A stretch of 64,000 nt of DNA from Streptomyces sp. Je 1-332 (GCF_040730185.1 NZ_CP160402.1:5828001-5892000); one strand, 5' to 3'; shown: positions 44,372 to 56,640, numbered from the stretch's first letter. Notes: generated from the letters alone by a model not told the origin. Numbers and translations are program-made.

Positions 44372-45826
44372 TCAGGCCGGGACCAGCTCGCTCTCGCCGC
44401 CGCTCTTGCTGTCGGGGCCTTCGGGCGTCTCGACGGCCGGGGTTTTCGGAAGCGCCGCGTACAGCACGGCGGCGATGAGGATCGTGGCCAGCCAGCCCAG
44501 GCCGTTGCGGCCGATCCAGGAGGTGGCGAGCGGGCCGCTGAACCAGTCGACCTTCGTGAAGAGCAGCCCGACCACCAGGGCGATCGCCCACGCGGTCATG
44601 GCCTGCCAGGCGAAGCCCGCCTTGTACCAGTAGGCGCTGGTGCGCTTGGTGTCCATCAGCGCCTCGCCGTCGTACGTCTTCCTGCGCAGCATGTCGATGC
44701 CGAAGACGCCGATCCAGGCGGAGAAGGCGACCGCGAGCAGGGTCAGGAAGGAGATGAACGAGCTGATGAAGCTGGTGGCCACGTTCATCAGGAGGTAGCC
44801 GAAGATCAGGCTGATGAGGGCGTTGATGGACACCGCCCACGTGCGCGGGACCTTGATGCCGAGCGTCATGGCGGTGAAGCCCGCGGAGTACATCGACATC
44901 GAGTTGATCAGGAGCATGCCGATCAGGGCCATCAGCAGATACGGCACCGCGATCCACGTCGGGAGCAGCTGGCCGAGGAAGGAGACCGGGTCCGAGGCCT
45001 CCGACAGGCTCGGCGTGCTGACCGCCATGACCGCGCCCATCAGGACCATGGGGACGACGACGATGCCGGCGCCGCCGATGGCGTTGCCCACGAGCGCCTT
45101 GTTCGAGGCCTTGCGCGGGAGGTAGCGCGTGAAGTCCGGGCCGGTGGGGACCCAGCTGATGCCGCCGGCGGCGATGACGCCGACACCCGCGACCATCGCC
45201 GATGTGGAGCCGGCGGACCGCGAGAAGACGTCCGACCAGGGGGTGTTGGCCACCAGGTAGACGAGCACGAGAACGCTGAACGCGCCGAAGAGGTACGTCG
45301 CCCAGGTGTTGCAGATGTGCAGGACCTTGCGGCCCAGGCCGCTGATGACGAACGTACAGGCGACGAAGGCGATCAGTGTGACGACCGTGAGCCACGTGCT
45401 GGACTTCACGCCGAAGCAGATGTCCAGGACGGTGATGATCGCGTACGCGCCCGTCACCGCGTTGATCGTCTCCCAGCCCCAGCGGGCGACCCAGATCAGC
45501 GAGCCCGGGAAGAGGTTGCCGCGCTGGCCGAAGACCGCGCGCGAGAGCGTCATGCCGGGGGAGCCGCCGCGCTTGCCCGAGATGGAGATCAGACCGACCA
45601 TGCCGTAACTCAGGACGGGCGAGATGAGGGCGACGACCAGGGCCTGCCAGAAGTTGAGGCCGTTGGTCACGATGAGGCCCGCGCCCATGGTGAGCAGCAG
45701 GACGCTGATGTTGGCCGCCACCCAGGTGGGGAACAGCTCGCGGGTCCGGCCCGTGCGCTCGGAGTCGGGGACGGGCTCGAGGCCGCGTGTCTCCAGGGCG
45801 CCTTCGGTTTCGGCGGTGGTGCTCAT
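44372..45826 (-). CDS. NCS1-family permease (cytosine/purine type)
   Basis: This 484-residue transporter has about twelve membrane segments and the NCS1 pattern: FPTWVAANISVLLLTMGAGL at TM1, GQRGNLFPGSLIWVARWGWETINAV around TM3, and WVPTGPDFTRYLPRKAS. It probably imports cytosine, uracil, allantoin or a related base with a cation. The ATG at 45826 (MSTTAETEGALETRG) is chosen; an in-frame ATG at 45925 would add 33 residues, and neither has a good ribosome site. Divergent from ftsY. Confidence 0.88.
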   Translation of the reverse strand: MSTTAETEGALETRGLEPVPDSERTGRTRELFPTWVAANISVLLLTMGAGLIVTNGLNFWQALVVALISPVLSYGMVGLISISGKRGGSPGMTLSRAVFGQRGNLFPGSLIWVARWGWETINAVTGAYAIITVLDICFGVKSSTWLTVVTLIAFVACTFVISGLGRKVLHICNTWATYLFGAFSVLVLVYLVANTPWSDVFSRSAGSTSAMVAGVGVIAAGGISWVPTGPDFTRYLPRKASNKALVGNAIGGAGIVVVPMVLMGAVMAVSTPSLSEASDPVSFLGQLLPTWIAVPYLLMALIGMLLINSMSMYSAGFTAMTLGIKVPRTWAVSINALISLIFGYLLMNVATSFISSFISFLTLLAVAFSAWIGVFGIDMLRRKTYDGEALMDTKRTSAYWYKAGFAWQAMTAWAIALVVGLLFTKVDWFSGPLATSWIGRNGLGWLATILIAAVLYAALPKTPAVETPEGPDSKSGGESELVPA

Positions 45827-46024
45827 GGGGTGGGGTCCGTGCCTCTCGCTCGGATCGCAACGTCGCGACCCGTCCGTGGGGGTGATCGCGTTGGACTCTA
45901 CGCGCGTTGATGCGGAGAGCTCCATCGTACTTTAGTCCGAGTAGTGGCCTCTATGAGCTTATGTTCTTTGGAGGAAGCTACAGCCTCAGCCCCGGTTGCC
46001 CCCATGGCTGATACTGGGTGGGTT

Positions 46025-47233
46025 ATGGAAATCGTCATCCTTGCTGTAGTCATCGCCGTGGTCGTGATCGGCGCGCTCGGCGGGCTCGTGATCGGCAGTC
46101 GCAAGAAGAAGCAGCTGCCGCCGAAGGCCCCGTCGTCCACGCCCACCATCACCGCCCCTCCGGCCGAGCCGCATGTCGGCGACGAGGCCGAGACGCCGCG
46201 CGACGAACCGCGCCGCACGATCGAGGAGGTGGAACTTCCGCTCGCCGAGCCGTCGGCGTCGGCCCCCGTCGTCATCGAGGAGCCGGCCGCCCCGGAGGTC
46301 GAGACCCCGGAGCCCACGGCAGGTCGCCTGGTCCGTCTGCGCTCGCGCCTCTCGCGCTCGCAGAACGCACTCGGCAAGGGGCTGCTCACGCTCCTCTCCC
46401 GCGAGCACCTGGACGAGGACACCTGGGAGGAGATCGAGGACACGCTCCTCACGGCCGACGTCGGCGTCGCCCCCACCCAGGAACTGGTCGAGCGGCTGCG
46501 CGAACGCGTCCGTGTGCTCGGCACCCGTACCCCCGACGACCTGCGCACGCTGCTGCGCGAGGAACTCGTGGCGCTCGTCGACCCGGACCTCGACCGCACG
46601 GTCAAGACCGAGTCGGGCCTGGAGACGCCGGGCATCGTGATGGTCGTCGGCGTGAACGGCACCGGCAAGACCACCACCACCGGCAAGCTCGCCCGCGTCC
46701 TGGTCGCCGACGGCCGCTCGGTGGTCCTCGGCGCCGCCGACACGTTCCGCGCGGCAGCTGCCGACCAGCTGCAGACCTGGGGCGAGCGCGTGGGCGCGCG
46801 TACGGTCCGCGGCCCCGAGGGCGGCGACCCCGCCTCGATCGCCTTCGACGCGGTCAAGGAAGGCATCGCGGAGGGCGCCGACGTCGTCCTCATCGACACC
46901 GCGGGGCGCCTGCACACCAAGACCGGGCTCATGGACGAGCTCGGCAAGGTCAAGCGCGTCGTGGAGAAGCACGCCCCGCTGGACGAGGTGCTGCTCGTCC
47001 TGGACGCCACGACCGGGCAGAACGGCCTCGTGCAGGCACGGGTCTTCGCCGAGGTGGTCGACATCACCGGCATCGTCCTGACGAAGCTGGACGGCACCGC
47101 CAAGGGCGGAATCGTCGTCGCCGTCCAGCGGGAACTGGGCGTGCCGGTGAAGCTGGTGGGTCTTGGCGAGGGGGCGGACGATCTGGCGCCGTTCGAGCCC
47201 GAGGCTTTCGTGGACGCGCTGATCGGCGAGTAG
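46025..47233 (+). CDS. ftsY: signal recognition particle receptor FtsY
   Basis: This 402-residue receptor docks ribosome-SRP complexes at the membrane. It begins with a membrane segment (VILAVVIAVVVIGALGGLVIG), has a ~85-residue acidic/Pro linker and an NG domain: GVNGTGKTTTTGKL (about residues 208-221), DTAGRLHTK, TKLDGTAKGG and the final VGLGEGADDLAPFEPEAF. ATG at 46025 gives the membrane anchor at the very N-terminus as in actinobacterial FtsY. Its partner Ffh is encoded 8 kb downstream. Confidence 0.97.
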   Translation: MEIVILAVVIAVVVIGALGGLVIGSRKKKQLPPKAPSSTPTITAPPAEPHVGDEAETPRDEPRRTIEEVELPLAEPSASAPVVIEEPAAPEVETPEPTAGRLVRLRSRLSRSQNALGKGLLTLLSREHLDEDTWEEIEDTLLTADVGVAPTQELVERLRERVRVLGTRTPDDLRTLLREELVALVDPDLDRTVKTESGLETPGIVMVVGVNGTGKTTTTGKLARVLVADGRSVVLGAADTFRAAAADQLQTWGERVGARTVRGPEGGDPASIAFDAVKEGIAEGADVVLIDTAGRLHTKTGLMDELGKVKRVVEKHAPLDEVLLVLDATTGQNGLVQARVFAEVVDITGIVLTKLDGTAKGGIVVAVQRELGVPVKLVGLGEGADDLAPFEPEAFVDALIGE

Positions 47234-47337
47234 CGCTTCGGCGGTGGGCCGGTCGAACTTCACCCGCGGGTGCGTTGTGGCCGGTCGCGCAGTCCCCGCG
47301 CCCCTTACGGGGCGCTGCGGAGCCGCACGTACGGAAG

Positions 47338-47374
47338 AAATGCCCGCCCCGGGGTGCAGCCGGGGCGGGCATTT
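47338..47374 (+). terminator. 15-bp terminator after ftsY
   Basis: AAATGCCCGCCCCGG (47338-47352) pairs perfectly with CCGGGGCGGGCATTT (47360-47374) around a seven-base loop. It also lies at the 3' side of the convergent prim-pol gene, so it may work in both directions. Confidence 0.92.
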
Positions 47375-47405
47375 CCGTGTGCGGGCAAGGCGGGGCGGCG
47401 CGTGG

Positions 47406-48068
47406 CTACGCCGGCGAGCGATGCGCCACGTACGCCAGCGTCCCGAGGATGAGCCTCGCCTGTGGCGGATGCGTCGCCGAGTCCAGGTCCGGCGGGCGGA
47501 GCCAGCGGACCGGGCCGAGGCCCGCGCGGTCGGACGGCGGGGCGGTGATGTGCGTGCCGGGACCCAGGCCGTGCAGATCGATGTCGGCGTCGTCCCAGCC
47601 CATGCGGTAGAGCAGCTGGGGGAGTTCGGCCGCGGCGCCGGGGGCGACGAAGAAGTGCGCGCGCCCCTCGGGGGTCGCGGCCACCGGGCCGAGCGGCAGG
47701 CCCATGCGCTCCAGGCGGACCAGCGCCCTGCGTCCGGCTGCCTCGGCCACCTCGATGACGTCGAAGGCGCGCCCCACGGGCAGCAGCACGGAGGCGCCGG
47801 GGAACTGCGCCCAGGCCTCGGTCACTTCGTCGAGCGTCGCCCCGGCGGGGACCTCGGGAGCGAACTCCAGGGGGTGGGCGCCGGGGGCCGCGCAGCCGGC
47901 CGCGCCGCAGGAACAGCGGCCGTCCAGGGCGCGAGCACCGGGGACCGCTGCCCACCCCCACAGGCCGGTGTACTCCGCCACCGCGGTGCAGTCCGAGGCG
48001 CGGCCGCGCCGCCGTGAACCGGTGCGAGGCTTGTCGGTCCCCCGGATGCCGCCGATCGTGAAGCCCAT
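47406..48068 (-). CDS. bifunctional primase/polymerase (prim-pol) N-terminal domain protein
   Basis: This 220-residue protein resembles the prim-pol domain of archaeal and plasmid replication proteins: CTAVAEYTGLWGWAAVPG, a short cysteine-containing region (RCSCGAAGCAAPGAHPLE), FDVIEVAEAAGRRALVRLE and GWDDADIDLHGLGPGTHITAPPS. No helicase or primase C-terminal domain follows. The canonical DxD catalytic pair is not obvious (FDVIEV instead), so it may be inactive. Conserved beside ftsY and nsdA in Streptomyces as far as I recall; role unknown. Confidence 0.82.
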   Translation of the reverse strand: MGFTIGGIRGTDKPRTGSRRRGRASDCTAVAEYTGLWGWAAVPGARALDGRCSCGAAGCAAPGAHPLEFAPEVPAGATLDEVTEAWAQFPGASVLLPVGRAFDVIEVAEAAGRRALVRLERMGLPLGPVAATPEGRAHFFVAPGAAAELPQLLYRMGWDDADIDLHGLGPGTHITAPPSDRAGLGPVRWLRPPDLDSATHPPQARLILGTLAYVAHRSPA

Positions 48069-48488
48069 GCCCCCTCCAACGGGTCGAGCGCGGTGTGGTT
48101 ACGTGACGGAATCGGATCGTGACCCTGTGCTTTTGTGTGGCGCCCGATGGCTACAGGGGTGCGCGCGCTGTCATTCGCGCCCCCAAGTGCTCCCTTCCGC
48201 CCACCTTCGGTCGTCCACTGTCAAGTCAATCGCTTGTAGCGGACCGGGAGTTCATTCGAAGGGGTGGCGAATGGTGGCGTTTCCGCGATCGCCCTCGCCG
48301 GAGGGGTGATCGTAGGATTACTTTCAGTGCACAGCCCCTGAGTGGTGTGCACTCGTGGGTATGCCGGAGGCAAGTCGGTTTCCTGTTCGATGGGTGACGT
48401 TCTCCGGACGGAGAGCCGCAACACGCGGCATTCTGATAGGGCTTGGCGTGGACCGCGAGTAAGTGTCTAGAGGGATGGGGGCGTTCCA
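48069..48488. promoter_or_regulatory. gap between prim-pol gene and nsdA, with an inverted repeat
   Basis: These 420 bases separate divergent genes and show no coding region. The clearest element is AGTGCACA (48326-48333) and its inverted copy TGTGCACT (48346-48353), twelve bases apart, 136 bases before nsdA. The segment 48330-48470 is relatively AT-rich and should hold the nsdA promoter. Confidence 0.5.
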
Positions 48489-51966
<3,478 letters not shown>

Positions 51967-52032
51967 GCTCTGTCGGCAGGGCTGAGCTGACAGAACTGAG
52001 CGGAACTGAGCGGAACTGACAGGAGCTGCTGG

Positions 52033-54486
52033 GTGACGAGTGTGGACGTACGTACTGGATCGGACTCGGAAGACTCCGGACCCAGCGGCTATGCGGCGGC
52101 CCGGCTGCGCCTCCTCCAAGGGGAGGCGCGGTCCGGGCCGCCGCGCCGTTCGGCCCTCGCCGACCTCACGGACGACTGGCTGACCGGCCTCTTCACGGCC
52201 GCGGGGGCGCCGCGGGGGGCCGCACTGGTGGCCGTTGGCGGGTACGGCAGGGGAGAGCTGTCGCCTCGCAGCGACCTCGACCTGCTGTTGCTGCACGACG
52301 GCAGCGCGGACGCCGGTGAGGTGGCGGCCCTCGCGGACCGCATCTGGTACCCCATCTGGGATCTCGGCCTCGCGCTCGACCACTCCGTGCGCACATCCGC
52401 GGAGGCGCGCAGGACCGCGGGCGAGGACCTCAAGGTGCAGCTGGGGCTGCTCGACGCGCGGCACGTCGTGGGGGATCTCGGGCTGACCACCGGGTTGCGC
52501 ACGGCGGTGCTCGCCGACTGGCGGAACCTCGCGCCGAAACGGCTGCCCGAGCTGCGCGAGCTGTGCGAGGAACGCGCCGAACGCCAGGGGGAGTTGAGCT
52601 ATCTCCTGGAGCCGGACCTGAAGGAGGCCCGCGGCGGTCTGCGGGATGCGACCGCGCTGCGGGCCGTCGCCGCATCGTGGCTGGCGGACGCGCCGCGCGA
52701 GGGGCTCGCCGATGCCCGGCGGCGGCTGCTCGACGTGCGGGACGCGCTGCATCTGACCACGGGGAGGGCCACGGACCGGCTCGCGCTGCAGGAGCAGGAC
52801 CAAGTCGCGGCGGAGTTGGGCCTGTTGGACGCGGATGCCTTGCTGCGGCAGGTGTACGAGTCCGCCCGCACCATCTCGTACGCGAGTGACGTGACGTGGC
52901 GCGAGGTGGGCAGGGTGCTGCGGTCCCGGTCCGTGCGGCCTCGGCTGCGGGCGATGCTGGGGGGCTCCAAGGGGGCTGCGGCCGAGCGGTCGCCGCTGGC
53001 CGAGGGGGTGGTGGAGCAGGACGGGGAGGTCGTCCTCGCCCGGACCGCCCGGCCCGAGCGGGATCCGGTGCTGCCGCTGCGGGCGGCTGCCGCGGCCGCT
53101 CAGGCAGGGCTGCCCCTGTCGCTGCACGCGGTGCGCAGGATGGCCGCGGCGGTGCGGCCCCTGCCCACGCCGTGGCCCGCGGAGGCGAGGGAGCAGCTGG
53201 TGACGCTGTTGGGGGCGGGACGTCCGACGGTCGAGGTGTGGGAGGCCCTTGAGGCAGAAGGGCTGGTCACCCGGCTGCTGCCCGACTGGGAGCGCGTGCG
53301 GTGCCGGCCGCAGCGCAACGCCGTGCATACATGGACGGTCGACCGGCATCTGGTGGAGACGGCGGTGCAGGCCTCGGAGCTGACCCGCCGCGTGGGACGG
53401 CCCGACCTGCTCCTGGTGGCCGGGCTGCTGCACGACATCGGGAAGGGCTGGCCAGGGGACCACTCGGAGGCCGGGGAGATCATCGCCCGGGACGTCGCGG
53501 CCCGGATCGGTTTCGACCGGGCGGACGTGGCGGTCATCGCGACCCTGGTACGCCATCACCTGCTGCTCGTCGAGACGGCCACCCGGCGGGACCTCGACGA
53601 TCCGGCCACGGTGGGGGCGGTGGCGGACGCGGTGGGCTCGACCGGGACGCTCGAACTGCTGCACGCGCTCACAGAGGCGGACGCGCTGGCCACCGGCCCC
53701 GCGGCGTGGTCGGCATGGCGGGGTTCGCTCGTCGCCGACCTCGTGAAGCGGGTGGGTGCGGTGCTTTCGGGGGAGGAGCCGGTGGCGGCGGAGGATGTCG
53801 CTCCCACCGCCGAGCAGGAGCGTCTCGCGGTGGAGGCGTTCCGCACGGGCGGGCCGGTGCTGGCCCTGCGGGCGCAGACGGAGGGCGCTTCGGCGGAGGA
53901 GTCGGCCGGGGACCCGGAGCCGCTGGGCGTGGAGCTGGTCATCGCGGTGCCGGACCAGCCGGGCGTGCTGTCCGCCGTCGCGGGGGTGCTCGCCGTGCAC
54001 CGGCTCGCGGTGCGGACGGCGGAGCTGCGGGGGGTTGCTCTGCCGTCCGGTATCGAGGACTCGGTGCTGCTCCTGAACTGGCGCGTCGCCGCGGAGTACG
54101 GCTCCCTGCCGCAGGCCGCGCGGCTGCGGGCGGACCTGGTGCGGGCCCTGGACGGTTCATTGGACATCGGGGCGCGGTTGGCCGAGCGGGATGCCGCGTA
54201 CCCGCGGCGGCGGGGCACTCTCGCGCCGCCGCCCCGGGTGACCGTGGCTTCGGCGGGCTCGCGCCTCGCGACGGTGATCGAGGTGCGGGCCCAGGACGCG
54301 CCGGGCCTGCTGCACCGCATCGGCCGGGCGCTGGAGTCGGCGGGCGTGGAGGTACGAAGCGCGCACGTCTCGACCCTGGGGGCGAACGCGGTGGACGCGT
54401 TCTACGTCACGGGGGAGGGGGCGCCGCTGCCGGGGGAGCGGGCTGCGGGGGTGGCCCGGACGGTGGAGGCGGCTTTGCGGGGGTAG
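52033..54486 (+). CDS. glnD: PII adenylyltransferase/deadenylyltransferase GlnD
   Basis: This 817-residue enzyme modifies and demodifies GlnK. The nucleotidyltransferase motif is VGGYGRGELSPRSDLDLLLL (about residue 68), the HD hydrolase motif is LLHDIGKGWPGDHSEAG (about 465), and two ACT domains follow (about 640-720 and 750-810) that sense glutamine. In Streptomyces GlnD adenylylates rather than uridylylates PII. GTG at 52033. The third cistron of the amtB operon, 66 bases after glnK. Confidence 0.96.
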   Translation: MTSVDVRTGSDSEDSGPSGYAAARLRLLQGEARSGPPRRSALADLTDDWLTGLFTAAGAPRGAALVAVGGYGRGELSPRSDLDLLLLHDGSADAGEVAALADRIWYPIWDLGLALDHSVRTSAEARRTAGEDLKVQLGLLDARHVVGDLGLTTGLRTAVLADWRNLAPKRLPELRELCEERAERQGELSYLLEPDLKEARGGLRDATALRAVAASWLADAPREGLADARRRLLDVRDALHLTTGRATDRLALQEQDQVAAELGLLDADALLRQVYESARTISYASDVTWREVGRVLRSRSVRPRLRAMLGGSKGAAAERSPLAEGVVEQDGEVVLARTARPERDPVLPLRAAAAAAQAGLPLSLHAVRRMAAAVRPLPTPWPAEAREQLVTLLGAGRPTVEVWEALEAEGLVTRLLPDWERVRCRPQRNAVHTWTVDRHLVETAVQASELTRRVGRPDLLLVAGLLHDIGKGWPGDHSEAGEIIARDVAARIGFDRADVAVIATLVRHHLLLVETATRRDLDDPATVGAVADAVGSTGTLELLHALTEADALATGPAAWSAWRGSLVADLVKRVGAVLSGEEPVAAEDVAPTAEQERLAVEAFRTGGPVLALRAQTEGASAEESAGDPEPLGVELVIAVPDQPGVLSAVAGVLAVHRLAVRTAELRGVALPSGIEDSVLLLNWRVAAEYGSLPQAARLRADLVRALDGSLDIGARLAERDAAYPRRRGTLAPPPRVTVASAGSRLATVIEVRAQDAPGLLHRIGRALESAGVEVRSAHVSTLGANAVDAFYVTGEGAPLPGERAAGVARTVEAALRG

Positions 54487-54540
54487 GCGGCGGGTTCGGC
54501 GGGCTTCGCGGCTGTTCGCGTGCGCCGCTGGCGCATGTAG

Positions 54541-54763
54541 CTGTGCGTGTTCCCGCCTGCGCCGCGGCTGTACGCGTTCCCCACCCGCCCCGTTCCTGTA
54601 AGCGTTCCCCACCCGCCCCGTTCCTGTAAGCGCTCCCCACCCACCGCGCTGCTGTGGGCGCTCCCCACCCGCCCCGTTCCTGTAAGCGCTCCCCACCCAC
54701 CGCGCTGCTGTACGCGCTCGCCACCCGCCCCGCTGCTGTAAGCGCTCCCCACCCACCCCCCCT
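54541..54763 (+). repeat. 28-bp tandem repeat, seven copies plus one degenerate
   Basis: Units start at 54568, 54596, 54624, 54652, 54680, 54708 and 54736 with exact 28-base spacing; a degenerate copy precedes at 54541. Each unit begins CTGTAAGCGCTCCCCACCC or a close variant, then alternates between CGCCCCGTTC-like and ACCGCGCTG-like ends. AGCGCT in most units is palindromic. 28 is not a multiple of three, so this is not a peptide repeat. On the minus strand each unit carries GGGTGGGG. Confidence 0.95.
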
Positions 54764-54768
54764 TGGCG

Positions 54769-54860
54769 CTGCGGGGCAATCGGGTGGGTGGGTGGGAAAG
54801 CTTGTTCGTTCATGAGGCAGCTGCGGGGTGATGGGCGGGTGGGTGGGAGAGGCCTGTTCG
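54769..54860 (+). repeat. duplicated 40-bp element carrying G-quadruplex motifs
   Basis: Two 40-base copies (54769-54808 and 54821-54860) begin CTGCGGGG and end TGTTCG. Each contains four GGG runs with single-base loops: GGGTGGGTGGGTGGG at 54782-54796 and GGGCGGGTGGGTGGG at 54833-54847. Such sequences form very stable parallel quadruplexes in DNA and RNA. They lie 240-300 bases before ffh. Confidence 0.9.
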
Positions 54861-54910
54861 CCGGACCCGCTGCCGGGTGGCGAGAGGGAGGGGCCCACCC
54901 CGCCCCGGGG

Positions 54911-55000
54911 TACACGAGCCCCGGGGTACACGAGCCCCCGTACACGAGCCCCCCGTACACGAGCCCCCCGTACACGAGCCCCGCATATACGAGCCCCGCG
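54911..55000 (+). repeat. ~15-bp tandem repeat TACACGAGCCCC
   Basis: TACACGAGCC starts at 54911, 54927, 54941, 54956 and 54971, with TATACGAGCC at 54986. The period is about 15 bases (14 to 16), separated by runs of C and G. It ends 86 bases before ffh, so it may lie in the ffh leader. Confidence 0.9.
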
Positions 55001-55086
55001 ACACTGCGGGCCCGCCCGCCCGGCGGGGCAGATACCCTGGAGGGCGACCTATCCGCCCGCCCCCGACCCGAGGATTCGCGACCGCC

Positions 55087-56640
55087 GTGTTCGACACTCT
55101 CTCCGACCGCCTCGCAGCGACATTCAAGAACCTCCGGGGCAAGGGCCGCCTGTCCGAGGCGGACATCGACGCCACGGCGCGCGAGATCCGCATCGCCCTG
55201 CTCGAGGCGGACGTCGCCCTCCCCGTAGTCCGGGCCTTCATCAAGCAGATCAAGGAACGCGCGACCGGGGCCGAGGTCTCCCAGGCCCTGAACCCCGCCC
55301 AGCAGGTCATCAAGATCGTCAACGAGGAGCTCGTCGGCATCCTCGGCGGCGAGACCCGACGCCTGCGGTTCGCCAAGAACCCGCCGACCGTCATCATGCT
55401 CGCCGGCCTGCAGGGTGCCGGTAAGACCACCCTCGCCGGAAAGCTCGGCCTCTGGCTGAAGGGGCAGGGCCACTCGCCGCTCCTGGTGGCGTGCGACCTG
55501 CAGCGCCCCAACGCCGTGAACCAGCTGTCCGTCGTCGCCGAGCGCGCGGGCGTCGGCGTCTACGCCCCCCAGCCGGGCAACGGCGTGGGCGACCCGGTCC
55601 AGGTCGCCAAGGACTCGATCGAGTTCGCCAAGACCAAGCAGTACGACGTCGTCATCGTCGACACCGCGGGCCGCCTCGGCATCGACCAGGAGCTGATGCA
55701 GCAGGCCGCGGACATCCGCGACGCCGTCAGCCCGGACGAGGTCCTCTTCGTCGTCGACGCCATGATCGGTCAGGACGCCGTCAACACGGCGGAGTCCTTC
55801 CGCGACGGCGTCGGCTTCGACGGCGTGGTTCTCTCCAAGCTCGACGGTGACGCCCGCGGTGGCGCCGCCCTGTCGATCGCCCAGGTCACGGGCCGTCAGA
55901 TCATGTTCGCCTCGAACGGCGAGAAGCTGGACGACTTCGACGCGTTCCACCCGGACCGCATGGCGTCCCGCATCCTCGGCATGGGCGACATGCTCACGCT
56001 GATCGAGAAGGCCGAGCAGACCTTCTCCCAGCAAGAGGCCGAGAAGATGGCCTCCAAGCTGGCGAGCAGCAAGGGCAAGGACTTCACGCTCGACGACTTC
56101 CTGGCCCAGATGGAGCAGGTCCGCAAGATGGGCAGCATCAGCAAGCTGCTCGGGATGATGCCCGGCATGGGGCAGATCAAGGACCAGATCAACAACCTGG
56201 ACGAGCGGGACGTCGACCGCACCGCCGCCATCATCAAGTCGATGACGCCGGGCGAGCGCCACGAGCCGACCATCATCAACGGCTCGCGCCGCGCTCGTAT
56301 CGCCAAGGGTTCCGGCGTCGACGTCAGCGCCGTCAAGAACCTGGTCGAGCGCTTCTTCGAGGCCCGCAAGATGATGTCGCGGATGGCCCAGGGCGGCGGA
56401 ATGCCGGGCATGCCCGGGATGCCGGGCATGGGTGGCGGCGCCGCCAAGCAGAAGAAGAAGCAGAAGCAGGCCAAGGGCAAGCGGAAGTCGGGCAACCCGA
56501 TGAAGCGCAAGCAGGAGGAGCAGGAGGCCGCCGCCCGCCGCGAGCAGGCGGCGCAGGAAGGCGGCGCCTTCGGCCTCCCCGCGGGGCAGCAGGCGCAGGA
56601 CTTCGAGCTGCCGGACGAGTTCAAGAAGTTCATGGGCTGA
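55087..56640 (+). CDS. ffh: signal recognition particle protein Ffh
   Basis: This 517-residue SRP54 GTPase binds signal peptides and 4.5S RNA and pairs with FtsY. The G domain shows GLQGAGKTTLAGKL (about residue 108), DTAGRLGIDQEL and SKLDGDARGG; the M domain is Met-rich (KLLGMMPGMGQIKDQI, MPGMPGMPGMGGG) with a basic tail (KKQKQAKGKRKSG). GTG at 55087 gives the conserved N-terminus MFDTLSDRLAATFKNLRGKG. It is preceded by a 600-base gap full of repeats and followed by a strong terminator. Confidence 0.97.
   Translation: MFDTLSDRLAATFKNLRGKGRLSEADIDATAREIRIALLEADVALPVVRAFIKQIKERATGAEVSQALNPAQQVIKIVNEELVGILGGETRRLRFAKNPPTVIMLAGLQGAGKTTLAGKLGLWLKGQGHSPLLVACDLQRPNAVNQLSVVAERAGVGVYAPQPGNGVGDPVQVAKDSIEFAKTKQYDVVIVDTAGRLGIDQELMQQAADIRDAVSPDEVLFVVDAMIGQDAVNTAESFRDGVGFDGVVLSKLDGDARGGAALSIAQVTGRQIMFASNGEKLDDFDAFHPDRMASRILGMGDMLTLIEKAEQTFSQQEAEKMASKLASSKGKDFTLDDFLAQMEQVRKMGSISKLLGMMPGMGQIKDQINNLDERDVDRTAAIIKSMTPGERHEPTIINGSRRARIAKGSGVDVSAVKNLVERFFEARKMMSRMAQGGGMPGMPGMPGMGGGAAKQKKKQKQAKGKRKSGNPMKRKQEEQEAAARREQAAQEGGAFGLPAGQQAQDFELPDEFKKFMG

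Noticed and set aside
54568..54763. Possible CRISPR array (28-bp units)
   Set aside because: Units are directly tandem without unique spacers, units vary, and no cas genes are near.
54877..55086. Extended N-terminus of Ffh reading VHEPPVHEPPVHEP through the 15-bp repeat
   Set aside because: Ffh homology begins at MFDTLSDRL (GTG 55087); the upstream frame simply translates the DNA repeat and has no ribosome site.
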